The notes beneath the pieces are model-generated. The model searched no databases. It saw nothing but the letters and a program-made list of their open reading frames with translations, and was not told the DNA's origin. This document shows positions 8,311 through 17,410 of a stretch of DNA of 64,000 nucleotides, in pieces. Positions within the stretch are counted from its first letter, which is position 1, and every line of letters starts with the position of its first letter. A program made the position numbers and the translations under genes. Origin of the DNA: Pseudomonas rhodesiae (GTDB lineage Bacteria; Pseudomonadota; Gammaproteobacteria; Pseudomonadales; Pseudomonadaceae); the NCBI RefSeq assembly GCF_007858255.1, contig NZ_VFEU01000013.1, forward strand, positions 1-64,000, read 5' to 3'.

Positions 8311-11300
8311 ATGGCGTTCTTCACCGCAGCCAGCAAGGCCGACTTCCAGCACCAACTGCAAGCGGCACTGGCGCAGCACATCAGTGAACAGGCACTGCCA
8401 CAAGTGGCGCTGTTCGCTGAACAATTCTTCGGCATCATTTCCCTGGACGAACTGACCCAGCGTCGCCTTTCCGACCTGGCCGGTTGCACCCTGTCTGCCT
8501 GGCGCCTGCTTGAGCGCTTTGACCACTCCCAACCGCAAGTGCGGGTCTACAACCCCGATTACGAACGTCACGGCTGGCAGTCGACCCACACTGCGGTCGA
8601 AGTGCTGCACCACGATCTGCCGTTCCTGGTGGACTCGGTGCGCACCGAGCTGAACCGTCGTGGCTACAGCATCCACACCCTGCAAACCACCGTGCTCAGC
8701 GTGCGTCGCGGCAGCAAGGGCGAGCTGCAGGAAATCCTGGCCAAAGGCACTCAGGGCGAAGGTATCCAGCAAGAATCGCTGATGTACCTGGAGATCGACC
8801 GCTGCGCCAATGCCGCCGAACTGAGCGTGCTGAGCAAAGAGCTGGAGCAGGTGCTGGGCGAAGTGCGCGTGGCCGTGGCCGATTTCGAGCCGATGAAAGC
8901 CAAGGTCCAGGACCTGTTGGCCGGTATCGACGCCAGTCAGTTCAGCATCGATGGCGAAGAAAAAGCCGAGATCAAGAACTTCCTGGAGTGGCTGGTAGGT
9001 AACCACTTCACCTTCCTGGGCTACGAAGAGTTTGTGGTACGTGACGAGGCGGACGGCGGTCATATCGAATATGACGCCAGCTCGTTCCTCGGCCTGACCA
9101 AGCTGCTGCGCGCCGGCCTCACCGCCGAAGACTTGCGCATCGAAGATTACGCCGTGTCGTACTTGCGCGAGCCGACCGTATTGTCGTTCGCCAAGGCCGC
9201 ACACCCAAGCCGCGTGCATCGTCCGGCCTACCCGGACTACGTGTCGATCCGCGAGATCGACGCCGACGGCAAGGTCATCAAGGAATGCCGCTTCATGGGC
9301 CTGTACACCTCGTCGGTGTATGGCGAAAGCGTACGTGTGATTCCTTATATCCGCCGCAAGGTCGCGGAGATCGAGCGTCGCTCGGGCTTCCAGGCCAAGG
9401 CGCACCTGGGCAAGGAGCTGGCGCAAGTCGTTGAAGTGCTGCCCCGTGACGACCTGTTCCAGACCCCGGTGGACGAGCTGTACAGCACCGTGATGTCCAT
9501 CGTGCAGATCCAGGAACGCAACAAGATCCGCGTGTTCCTGCGCAAAGACCCGTACGGTCGTTTCTGCTACTGCCTGGCCTACGTGCCGCGCGACATCTAT
9601 TCCACCGAAGTGCGCCAGAAGATCCAGCAAGTGCTGATGGAGCGCCTCAAGGCCAGCGACTGCGAATTCTGGACCTTCTTCTCCGAGTCCGTACTGGCGC
9701 GCGTGCAGTTGATTCTGCGGGTCGACCCGAAGAACCGCCTGGACATCGACCCGCTGCAACTGGAAAAAGAAGTGATCCAGGCCTGCCGCAGCTGGCAGGA
9801 CGACTACGCCAGCCTGGTGGTGGAAAGCTTCGGCGAAGCCCACGGCACCAACGTGCTGGCGGACTTCCCGAAAGGCTTCCCGGCCGGTTTCCGCGAGCGC
9901 TTCGCCGCGCATTCGGCGGTGGTCGACATGCAGCACCTGCTCAGCCTCACCGAAGCCAACCCGCTGGTGATGAGCTTCTACCAGCCGCTGGGCCAGGTGT
10001 CTGGCCAGCGTGAGCTGCATTGCAAGCTGTATCACGCCGATACGCCGCTGGCGCTGTCCGACGTGCTGCCGATCCTGGAAAACCTCGGCCTGCGCGTGCT
10101 CGGTGAGTTCCCGTACCGCCTGCGCCACGCCAATGGCCGCGAGTTCTGGATCCACGACTTCGCGTTTATCGCCGCCGAAGGCGTGAACCTGGATATCCAG
10201 CAGCTCAACGACACCCTGCAGGACGCCTTCGTACACATCGTGCATGGTGATGCCGAGAACGATGCGTTCAACCGCCTGGTGCTCACCGCCGGCCTGCCAT
10301 GGCGCGATGTGGCGCTGCTGCGTGCCTACGCCCGTTACCTCAAGCAGATCCGCCTGGGCTTCGACCTGGGTTACATCGCCAGCACTCTGAACAACCACAC
10401 CGACATCGCCCGCGAGTTGACTCGGTTGTTCAAGACCCGCTTCTACCTGGCGCGCAAACTCACCGCCGACGACCTGGAAGACAAGCAGCAGCGTCTGGAA
10501 CAAGCGATCCTCAGCGCCCTGGACGACGTTCAGGTGCTCAACGAAGACCGCATCCTGCGTCGCTACCTGGACCTGATCAAGGCCACCTTGCGCACCAACT
10601 TCTATCAGACCGACGCCAACGGCCAGAACAAGTCGTACTTCAGCTTCAAGTTCGATCCGCGCGCCATTCCCGAGCTGCCCAAGCCGGTGCCGAAGTTCGA
10701 GATCTTCGTGTACTCGCCACGGGTCGAAGGCGTGCATCTGCGCTTCGGCAACGTTGCGCGGGGCGGTCTGCGCTGGTCCGACCGTGAAGAAGACTTCCGT
10801 ACCGAAGTGCTGGGCCTGGTAAAAGCCCAGCAGGTGAAGAACTCGGTGATCGTGCCGGTGGGTGCCAAGGGCGGCTTCCTGCCGCGTCGCTTGCCACTGG
10901 GCGGCAGCCGCGACGAAATCGCGGCCGAGGGTATCGCTTGCTACCGCATCTTCATCTCAGGCCTGTTGGACATCACCGACAACCTGAAAGACGGCGCCCT
11001 GGTGCCGCCGGCCAATGTCGTGCGTCATGACGACGATGACCCGTACCTCGTCGTAGCGGCGGACAAAGGCACCGCGACCTTCTCCGACATCGCCAACGGC
11101 ATCGCTATCGACTACGGCTTCTGGCTGGGTGATGCGTTCGCCTCCGGTGGTTCGGCCGGTTATGACCACAAGAAAATGGGCATCACCGCCAAGGGTGCGT
11201 GGGTCGGCGTGCAGCGTCACTTCCGTGAACGCGGCATCAATGTGCAGGAAGACAGCATCACTGTCGTCGGCGTCGGCGATATGGCCGGCGACGTATTCGG

Positions 11301-13179
11301 TAACGGCCTGTTGATGTCCGACAAGCTGCAACTGGTCGCAGCTTTCAACCACCTGCACATCTTTATCGATCCAAACCCGAACCCGGCCACCAGCTTCGTC
11401 GAGCGTAAGCGCATGTTCGAGCTGCCGCGTTCGGCCTGGACCGACTACGACACCAGCATCATGTCCGAAGGTGGCGGTATCTTCTCGCGCAGCGCGAAGA
11501 GCATCGCGATCTCGCCACAGATGAAAGAACGCTTCGATATCCAGGCCGACAAGCTGACCCCGACCGAACTGCTGAACGCCTTGCTCAAGGCGCCGGTGGA
11601 CCTGTTGTGGAACGGCGGTATCGGCACCTATGTCAAGGCCAGCACCGAAAGCCACGCCGACGTGGGCGACAAGGCCAACGACGCGCTGCGGGTCAACGGC
11701 AACGAACTGCGCTGCAAGGTAGTGGGCGAGGGCGGTAACCTCGGCATGACCCAGCTGGGCCGTGTGGAATTCGGCCTCAATGGCGGCGGTTCCAACACCG
11801 ACTTTATCGACAACGCCGGTGGCGTGGACTGCTCCGACCACGAAGTGAACATCAAGATCCTGCTCAACGAAGTGGTGCAGGCCGGCGACATGACCGACAA
11901 GCAGCGCAACCAGTTGCTGGCGAGCATGACCGACGAAGTCGGCAGCCTGGTGTTGGGCAACAACTACAAGCAGACCCAGGCCCTGTCCCTGGCTGCGCGC
12001 AAAGCCTACGAGCGTGCCGCCGAGTACAAGCGCCTGATGAGCGACCTGGAAGGCCGTGGCAAACTGGACCGCGCCATCGAGTACCTGCCGACCGAGGAGC
12101 AGCTCACCGAGCGTGCCTCCACTGGCAAGGGCCTGACCCGTCCGGAACTGTCGGTGCTGATCTCCTATAGCAAGATCGACCTCAAGGAAGCTTTGCTCAA
12201 GTCGCTGGTGCCGGATGACGACTACCTGACCCGTGACATGGAGACCGCGTTCCCACCGAGCCTGGTGGCCAAGTTCGGCGAGGCCATGCGTCGTCACCGT
12301 CTCAAGCGCGAGATCGTCAGCACCCAGATCGCCAACGATCTGGTCAACCACATGGGCATCACCTTTGTGCAGCGGCTCAAAGAGTCGACCGGCATGAGCC
12401 CGGCGAACGTGGCCGGTGCGTATGTGATCGTGCGTGACATCTTCCATCTCCCGCACTGGTTCCGTCAGATCGAAGCCCTGGATCATCAGGTCTCCGCCGA
12501 CGTGCAACTGGAACTGATGGACGAGCTGATGCGCCTGGGCCGCCGCGCCACGCGTTGGTTCCTGCGCAGCCGCCGGAATGAGCAGGATGCTGGTCGCGAC
12601 ACCGCACACTTCGGTCCGCACCTGGCTGCGTTGGGTCTTAAACTCGACGAACTGCTGGAAGGCCCGACTCGCGAAGGCTGGCAGAACCGCTACCAGGCGT
12701 ACACCGAAGCCGGCGTGCCGGAGTTGTTGGCGCGTATGGTGGCAGGCACCACGCACCTGTACACCTTGTTGCCGATCATCGAAGCCGCCGACGTCACCGG
12801 GCACGATGCTGCCGAAGTGGCCAAGGCCTACTTCGCTGTAGGCAGCGCGTTGGACCTGCCGTGGTACCTGCAGCAGATCAGCGATCTGCCCGTGGCCAAC
12901 AACTGGCAGGCTCAGGCCCGCGAAGCGTTCCGCGACGATGTGGACTGGCAGCAGCGCGCGATCACCATTTCGGTACTGCAAATGGCCGATGCGCCACAAG
13001 ACATGGAAGCCCGCGTGGCCCTGTGGCTTGAGCAGCACCAGGACATGGCCGATCGCTGGCGCGCGATGATGGTGGAAATTCGTGCCGCCGTCGGCACGGA
13101 CTACGCCATGTACGCCGTGGCCAACCGTGAACTGCTGGACCTGGCAATGAGCGGTCAGTCGGTGCTGCAATCGGCTTGA
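8311..13179 (+). CDS. gdhB: NAD-specific glutamate dehydrogenase, 180-kDa type
   Basis: The 1622-residue product is the length expected of the large bacterial NAD-dependent glutamate dehydrogenases, which deaminate glutamate to 2-oxoglutarate in catabolism. The N-terminal half (about 1-700) is the regulatory ACT-like region of this class. The catalytic core contains the substrate-binding GAKGGF motif with Lys at residue 853 and a Rossmann-type NAD region containing GVGDMAGDVFGNG near residue 325 of the core. The frame is open throughout with no sign of damage. It is transcribed alone, away from the MoxR operon, and is followed immediately by the REPIN array. The large antisense open frames opposite it are codon-bias shadows. 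Confidence 0.96.
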   Translation: MAFFTAASKADFQHQLQAALAQHISEQALPQVALFAEQFFGIISLDELTQRRLSDLAGCTLSAWRLLERFDHSQPQVRVYNPDYERHGWQSTHTAVEVLHHDLPFLVDSVRTELNRRGYSIHTLQTTVLSVRRGSKGELQEILAKGTQGEGIQQESLMYLEIDRCANAAELSVLSKELEQVLGEVRVAVADFEPMKAKVQDLLAGIDASQFSIDGEEKAEIKNFLEWLVGNHFTFLGYEEFVVRDEADGGHIEYDASSFLGLTKLLRAGLTAEDLRIEDYAVSYLREPTVLSFAKAAHPSRVHRPAYPDYVSIREIDADGKVIKECRFMGLYTSSVYGESVRVIPYIRRKVAEIERRSGFQAKAHLGKELAQVVEVLPRDDLFQTPVDELYSTVMSIVQIQERNKIRVFLRKDPYGRFCYCLAYVPRDIYSTEVRQKIQQVLMERLKASDCEFWTFFSESVLARVQLILRVDPKNRLDIDPLQLEKEVIQACRSWQDDYASLVVESFGEAHGTNVLADFPKGFPAGFRERFAAHSAVVDMQHLLSLTEANPLVMSFYQPLGQVSGQRELHCKLYHADTPLALSDVLPILENLGLRVLGEFPYRLRHANGREFWIHDFAFIAAEGVNLDIQQLNDTLQDAFVHIVHGDAENDAFNRLVLTAGLPWRDVALLRAYARYLKQIRLGFDLGYIASTLNNHTDIARELTRLFKTRFYLARKLTADDLEDKQQRLEQAILSALDDVQVLNEDRILRRYLDLIKATLRTNFYQTDANGQNKSYFSFKFDPRAIPELPKPVPKFEIFVYSPRVEGVHLRFGNVARGGLRWSDREEDFRTEVLGLVKAQQVKNSVIVPVGAKGGFLPRRLPLGGSRDEIAAEGIACYRIFISGLLDITDNLKDGALVPPANVVRHDDDDPYLVVAADKGTATFSDIANGIAIDYGFWLGDAFASGGSAGYDHKKMGITAKGAWVGVQRHFRERGINVQEDSITVVGVGDMAGDVFGNGLLMSDKLQLVAAFNHLHIFIDPNPNPATSFVERKRMFELPRSAWTDYDTSIMSEGGGIFSRSAKSIAISPQMKERFDIQADKLTPTELLNALLKAPVDLLWNGGIGTYVKASTESHADVGDKANDALRVNGNELRCKVVGEGGNLGMTQLGRVEFGLNGGGSNTDFIDNAGGVDCSDHEVNIKILLNEVVQAGDMTDKQRNQLLASMTDEVGSLVLGNNYKQTQALSLAARKAYERAAEYKRLMSDLEGRGKLDRAIEYLPTEEQLTERASTGKGLTRPELSVLISYSKIDLKEALLKSLVPDDDYLTRDMETAFPPSLVAKFGEAMRRHRLKREIVSTQIANDLVNHMGITFVQRLKESTGMSPANVAGAYVIVRDIFHLPHWFRQIEALDHQVSADVQLELMDELMRLGRRATRWFLRSRRNEQDAGRDTAHFGPHLAALGLKLDELLEGPTREGWQNRYQAYTEAGVPELLARMVAGTTHLYTLLPIIEAADVTGHDAAEVAKAYFAVGSALDLPWYLQQISDLPVANNWQAQAREAFRDDVDWQQRAITISVLQMADAPQDMEARVALWLEQHQDMADRWRAMMVEIRAAVGTDYAMYAVANRELLDLAMSGQSVLQSA

Positions 13180-13197
13180 TGTCCCGGTGAAACACCT

Positions 13198-14372
13198 GGG
13201 GGAGGGGGCTTGCTACCGATAGTGGTGTATCAGTCATCTATAGGTTGACTGACACACTGCCATCGGGGGCAAGCCCCCTCCCACATTTGGTTCTCAGTTG
13301 GCTTCAGGTTTGTATGCGGGCTTGGCCAGCAAGAGGCATGGAAAGCACCCTGGCACCCAGCCTGGCGCGTACAAAATTGTGGGGGCTTGCCCCCGATAGT
13401 GGTGTATCAGTCATGTACAGGTTGGCTGACACACTACCATCGGGGGCAGGCCCTCTCCCATATTTGGGCCTCAGTTGGCTTCAGGTTTGTATGCGGGCTT
13501 GGCCAGCAGGAGGCATAGAAAGCACCTCGCAACCAAGCCTGGCGCCTACAAAATTGTGGGAGGGGGCTTGCTCCCGATGGTGGTGTATCAGTCATGTATA
13601 GGTTGACTGACACACTGTCATCGGGGGCAAGCCCCCTCCCACATTTGGTTCTCAGTTGGCTTCAGGCTTGTATGCGGGCTTGGCCAGCAAGAGGCATGGA
13701 AAGCACCCTGGCACCCAGCCTGGTGCGTACAAAATTGTGGGAGGGGGCTTGCCCCCGATGGTGGTGTATCAGTCATGTACAGGTTGGCTGACACACTGCC
13801 ATCGGGGGCAGGCCCTCTCCCATATTTGGGTCTTAGTTGGCTTCAGGTTTGTATGCGGTCTTGGCCAGCAAGAGGCATAGAAAGCACCCTGGCACCCAGC
13901 CTGGTGCGTACAAAATTGTGGGAGGGGGCTTGCCCCCGATGGTGGTGTATCAGTCATGTACAGGTTGGCTGACACTGCCATCGGGGGCAGGCCCTCTCCC
14001 ATATTTGGGCCTCAGTTGGCTTCAGGTTTGTATGCGGGCTTGGCCAGCAGGAGGCATAGAAAGCACCTCGCAACCAAGCCTGGCGCCTACAAAATTGTGG
14101 GAGGGGGCTTGCTCCCGATGGTGGTGTATCAGTCATGTATAGGTTGACTGACACACTGTCATCGGGGGCAAGCCCTCTCCCATATTTGGGCCTCAGTTGG
14201 CTTCAGGCTTGTATGCGGGCTTGGCCAGCAAGAGGCCTGGAAAGCACCCTGGCACCCAGCCTGGCGCCTACAAAATTGTGGGAGGGGGCTTGCCCCCGAT
14301 AGTGGTGTATCAGTCATGTATAGGTTGACTGACACACTGTCATCGGGGGCAAGCCCTCTCCCACATTTGGGT
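13198..14372. repeat. Tandem array of seven REPINs with six near-identical spacers
   Basis: Seven complete REPINs start at about 13198, 13379, 13556, 13737, 13918, 14097 and 14278, with periods of 181, 177, 181, 181, 179 and 181 bases. Each unit has a left REP (GGGGGCTTGCCCCCGAT), a central dyad, a right inverted REP (ATCGGGGGCAAGCCC) and a spacer of about 90 bases. The last unit lacks the spacer. The short period of unit 2 comes from a 4-base loss in its left REP, and that of unit 5 from loss of AC. Spacers fall into two types: units 2 and 5 carry CTCGCAACCAAGCC, and the others carry CTGGCACCCAGCC. Units 2-3 resemble units 5-6, so a 540-bp block appears duplicated. The repetitive open frames here are not genes. 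Confidence 0.95.
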
Positions 14373-14389
14373 CTTCATTTATCTGAAGG

Positions 14390-15076
14390 TCAGTGATGTT
14401 TCAGTAGTTTGCTTTCCAGGTGATCCAGGTGTTGGGTCATCAGGCTCACCGCAGTGTTTGAGTCGCGCTGCTCAATCGCATCCACAATCGCCACATGTTC
14501 CTGCCACGCGCAATACGTGCAGGCTTTTGCTTCAAATTGGGCGATGACCAACGATGTCAATGGCACCAGGCTGTTGAGGAACTGCGCCAACGGCGCATTA
14601 CCGGCGATCGCGGCCAACTGCAAATGAAACTCCCCTGACAACCGAATCGCCGGCCCACGCTGGTCGCGCTCAATGCACTCGCGCTCGCGGGCGATCAGCT
14701 CGCGCAGTTGGCGAGTCTGCGTCGGCGTGGCCTGGGCGCAGGCCAATTGCACCACGGTGACTTCGGTCATGCGCCGGGCTTCGAGGATTTGTCGGGCTTG
14801 CAGGCTGTCCGGCGCGGCGACTTGGGCGCGTTGATTGGGACGCAAGATAATCACCTGCTGATGGGACAGTTTGGCCAGCACCCGGCGAATCACGCTGCGG
14901 CTCACGCCGAAGGTTTCGCCCAGGCCTTCTTCGGTAAAGCGGCTGGACGGAGCGATGCGTTGTTCGAGGATGGCGTCGAACAGGCGCGGGTAGATGTCGT
15001 CCACCGAGGGTTTTTTACCGGCCACCAGGCGCAGGGCAGGCAGGCTCGGGTTGCGTTGCAAGGCGTGGGCGGTCAT
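14390..15076 (-). CDS. GntR-family transcriptional regulator, FCD subfamily
   Basis: The 228-residue protein has an N-terminal winged helix (about residues 26-88, including GLGETFGVSRSVIRRVLAKL) and a helical C-terminal FCD-type ligand domain with the expected Arg, His and Glu positions (SGEFHLQLAAIAGN). GGAG lies 7 bases before the ATG. FCD regulators usually bind small carboxylates and repress nearby transport or catabolic genes. It lies 17 bases downstream of a second GntR regulator in the same direction and so is probably co-transcribed with it. The REPIN array begins right after its stop. Confidence 0.85.
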   Translation of the reverse strand: MTAHALQRNPSLPALRLVAGKKPSVDDIYPRLFDAILEQRIAPSSRFTEEGLGETFGVSRSVIRRVLAKLSHQQVIILRPNQRAQVAAPDSLQARQILEARRMTEVTVVQLACAQATPTQTRQLRELIARERECIERDQRGPAIRLSGEFHLQLAAIAGNAPLAQFLNSLVPLTSLVIAQFEAKACTYCAWQEHVAIVDAIEQRDSNTAVSLMTQHLDHLESKLLKHH

Positions 15077-15093
15077 GGCCGGTCTCCAAAAAA

Positions 15094-15795
15094 TCAGCTG
15101 CCGAGATGGTCATCCGGGATGTTCAGGGCGATGCCCATGCGCAGACCTTCCTGGAGGATATGCCGACGCATTTCGGCGCTGGCCAGGGCGCTGTTCTTGT
15201 TACGTATGGCGCGCACCACGGCTTCGTTTTCCTGCAGGCGTTCGGCCAGGTGCTCAGGCGAGTTACGCAGCACCTGGGCGCTTTGCTTGAGGGCGTTGCG
15301 GGTCTGCTGCACCACGTTCTGGAAGATCGGGTTGGAAGTCAGCGCGAACAGCTCTTCATGAAAATCGACATAGGCGTTCAGGCCCGCTTCGGCATCGCCG
15401 GCGTCCAGGGCTTCGCGCATGTCCATCAAAGTCAGGCGCAACTGGCCGACTTCCTTGCTGCTGATGGACTGGGCCACCAGGCCGACGATAAAGGGTTCGA
15501 GGGTGTAGCGCAGTTGCAGAATGTCTTCGAGGCTGGCGTCGGCTACGGCGTCGCTGGACTGCGGATCGCTGACGCTGGTCTCTAACACGACCACGCCTTT
15601 GCCGGGCATGGAACGCACCAGGCCGAGGGTTTCCAGTACGATCACCGCTTCACGCAGACTAGGGCGGCTGATGCCCAGCTGTTCGGCCAGTTCGCGCTGG
15701 CCGGGGAGCATTTCACCGCGGCGCCACTGACCCCGCGCCAGGGCGGCGCGTAGTTTTTCTACCACTGAATTGACGACGGTTGAGGTGCTGATCAC
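15094..15795 (-). CDS. GntR-family transcriptional regulator, FadR/FCD subfamily
   Basis: The 233-residue protein starts with GTG at 15795, supported by AGGAG 8 bases upstream. Its N-terminal winged helix (about residues 5-72) has the typical LPGQRELAEQLGISRPSLREA segment. The FCD domain (about 90-225) carries the conserved Asp/His pattern (DFHEELFALTSNPIF). It lies directly downstream of a DctA-type symporter gene, separated by a strong hairpin, and upstream of a second FCD regulator. I infer that one or both regulators control the symporter, with a carboxylate ligand. A FadR-like operator candidate is at 17312-17324. Confidence 0.87.
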   Translation of the reverse strand: MISTSTVVNSVVEKLRAALARGQWRRGEMLPGQRELAEQLGISRPSLREAVIVLETLGLVRSMPGKGVVVLETSVSDPQSSDAVADASLEDILQLRYTLEPFIVGLVAQSISSKEVGQLRLTLMDMREALDAGDAEAGLNAYVDFHEELFALTSNPIFQNVVQQTRNALKQSAQVLRNSPEHLAERLQENEAVVRAIRNKNSALASAEMRRHILQEGLRMGIALNIPDDHLGS

Positions 15796-15823
15796 GTCGA
15801 TGGCTCCTTGATGATGCAGATAC

Positions 15824-15851
15824 GGTGGGAGCAGTTTTGCCCGCTCCCACC
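15824..15851. terminator. 9-bp GC-rich hairpin between symporter and regulator genes
   Basis: GGTGGGAGC and GCTCCCACC form a perfect 9-base stem around a 10-base loop. It lies between the stop of the symporter gene (15867) and the GTG of the regulator (15795) on the minus strand. No T-run follows in either direction, so it may attenuate transcription or protect the upstream transcript from degradation rather than act as a full terminator. Confidence 0.45.
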
Positions 15852-15866
15852 TGGGTAGTGTCGCCT

Positions 15867-17177
15867 TCAGAATTCCTGGTGCGCCGGCAATACCGGTTTC
15901 TTGGCCTGGAAGGCATAACCCTGCTGGCCGTCCAATACCTTGTTGGCGCGCTGGAGGTCGATGTCTTTTTCCCAGCGGGCAATGGCCACGGTGGCGACGC
16001 AGTTACCGATCAGGTTAGTCAATGCGCGGCCGATGCCCATAAACCAGTCCACCGCCAGCACCAGCACCAGCCCCACCACCGGAATCGCCGGGATCGCGGT
16101 GAGGGTGGCCGCCAGAATCACCAGCGCCGAACCGGGGATGCCATGGGCGCCCTTGGAGGTGATCAACGACACCAGCAGAATGGTCAGTAGGTCGGTCATC
16201 GACAGCGGTGTGCCGGTGGCGTTGGCGATAAATACGATGGCCAGGGTCAGGTAGATCGAGAACCCGTCGAGGTTGAACGAGTAGCCGGTCGGAATCACCA
16301 GGCCCACGGTGGAACTGCCAATGCCCAGGTGCTCCAGTTTGCGCATGATCTGAGGCAGCACAGCGTCGGAAGAGGCGGTGCCCATTACGATCAGCAGCTC
16401 TTCGCGCAGGTACTTGAGCAGCGGCAGCATGCGCAGGCCCGAGAGGCGCATCACCACGCCGAGGATCACGCCGACAAAGGCAAAGCAGGTCAGGTAGAAA
16501 AGGCCCACCAGGCTGCCCAGGTGTTGCAGGGAATCCAGGCCGTAGGTGCTGGTGGTGAAGGCGATGGCGCCGAACACGCCAATGGGCGCCAGGCGCACGA
16601 TCATGCCCATGATGCGGAAAATCACATGGCTCAATTCGTTGATCAGTCGCGAAATGCCCGACGCCGCTTCGCCCACCAGGTTCAGCGCGCTGCCGAACAG
16701 CACTGAAAACAGTAGGACTTGCAGCACGTTGTTGTCGGCAAACGCACCGATCACTGAGTTGGGGATCAGGTCCATCAGGAATTGGCTGGTGCCGCGGATG
16801 TGCTGGCCCTTGTCGGCCAGTTCGTTCAGGCCGGCGGACGAGAGCTGTTCCAGATGAATATTGGCGCCGGTGCCGATGCCGGTGCTGAACGCCATAACCA
16901 GGCCGATCACTAACGCGATGGTGGTCAGCACTTCGAAGTAGATCACCGACTTAAGGCCGATGCGCCCGACTTTTTTCAGGTCGCCGGCGCCGGAAATGCC
17001 GCTGACCACTACGCAGAACACGATCAGGCCGATCAGCATCTTGATCAGTTTGATAAAGCCGTCGCCGAGGGGTTTGAGTTGCGAAGAGAATTCGGGAAGG
17101 GCCAGGCCGCAAACAACGCCTAACATCAGGCCGATCACGACTTGCAGGAAAATCGAACGCGAGCACCATCTGAGCAT
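15867..17177 (-). CDS. DctA-like dicarboxylate/amino-acid:cation symporter (DAACS family)
   Basis: The 436-residue polytopic protein matches DctA over its whole length: an N-terminal KPLGDGFIKLIKM segment, the re-entrant loop as GTASSDAVLPQIM, then IPTGYSFNLDG, and a second loop with SKGAHGIPGSALVILAAT. Members carry C4-dicarboxylates or acidic amino acids inward with protons or sodium. The SSD-A-V-L-P loop and the loss of the Pro after KM(L/I)I differ from classical DctA, so the substrate may differ. A 7-base palindrome lies 21 bases upstream of the ATG and a FadR-like site farther up. Two FCD regulators lie downstream. The ribosome binding site is weak. Confidence 0.88.
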   Translation of the reverse strand: MLRWCSRSIFLQVVIGLMLGVVCGLALPEFSSQLKPLGDGFIKLIKMLIGLIVFCVVVSGISGAGDLKKVGRIGLKSVIYFEVLTTIALVIGLVMAFSTGIGTGANIHLEQLSSAGLNELADKGQHIRGTSQFLMDLIPNSVIGAFADNNVLQVLLFSVLFGSALNLVGEAASGISRLINELSHVIFRIMGMIVRLAPIGVFGAIAFTTSTYGLDSLQHLGSLVGLFYLTCFAFVGVILGVVMRLSGLRMLPLLKYLREELLIVMGTASSDAVLPQIMRKLEHLGIGSSTVGLVIPTGYSFNLDGFSIYLTLAIVFIANATGTPLSMTDLLTILLVSLITSKGAHGIPGSALVILAATLTAIPAIPVVGLVLVLAVDWFMGIGRALTNLIGNCVATVAIARWEKDIDLQRANKVLDGQQGYAFQAKKPVLPAHQEF

Positions 17178-17197
17178 GGGAGGGATCTCTATTCGGC

Positions 17198-17216
17198 GCC
17201 CTGGTGGTTCCAGGGC
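17198..17216. promoter_or_regulatory. Perfect 7-bp inverted repeat in the symporter leader
   Basis: GCCCTGG-TGGTT-CCAGGGC lies 21 bases upstream of the symporter ATG (17177, minus strand). It could be an operator or a leader RNA hairpin close to the weak ribosome binding site. It is seen directly in the sequence; the function is inference. Confidence 0.4.
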
Positions 17217-17311
17217 TTAATTGTTGTGGTCATACCGGTAAGTCCAGTGCGGGGCCAGTCTACGCCGGGTTTTTTTGAAATCACAAGTAATAATTCGGCG
17301 GTTGGCAGGTC

Positions 17312-17324
17312 CCGGTCTGACCAG
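17312..17324. promoter_or_regulatory. FadR/FCD-type operator candidate
   Basis: CCGGTCTGACCAG read on the other strand gives CTGGTCAGACCGG, close to the TGGT-N3-ACCA dyad bound by FadR-type GntR proteins. On the minus strand it lies just upstream of a possible TATTAC -10 element for the symporter, whose operon neighbourhood encodes two such regulators. The tag gene also starts downstream in the other direction. Confidence 0.4.
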
Positions 17325-17410
17325 TGGGTCGGTAAGGGCGATGCTTGAGCGGTTGGCGGCGTGCAAAAATTTTCGCTTATCATCCGGCGCTCGGCACAGA
17401 AGGGGGGCGA

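Noticed and set aside
8281..10737. 818-codon open frame antisense to gdhB
   Set aside because: It lies wholly opposite a well-supported gene, has no family similarity I can see, and is rich in His/Gln/Val as expected from the complement of high-GC codons.
10957..13170. 737-codon open frame antisense to the 3' half of gdhB
   Set aside because: Codon-bias shadow of gdhB; the composition is typical of antisense frames and no ribosome binding site is visible.
13245..14154. Repetitive open frames in the REPIN array (repeats of a peptide with WLQVCMRAWPA)
   Set aside because: They exist because the unit length of 181 bases keeps frames open across hairpins; both strands show similar frames, with no ribosome binding sites and no protein-like composition.
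13198..14372. CRISPR array suspicion from regular repeats
   Set aside because: The whole 181-base unit is repeated, spacers are near identical, the repeats are REP palindromes, and there are no cas genes nearby.
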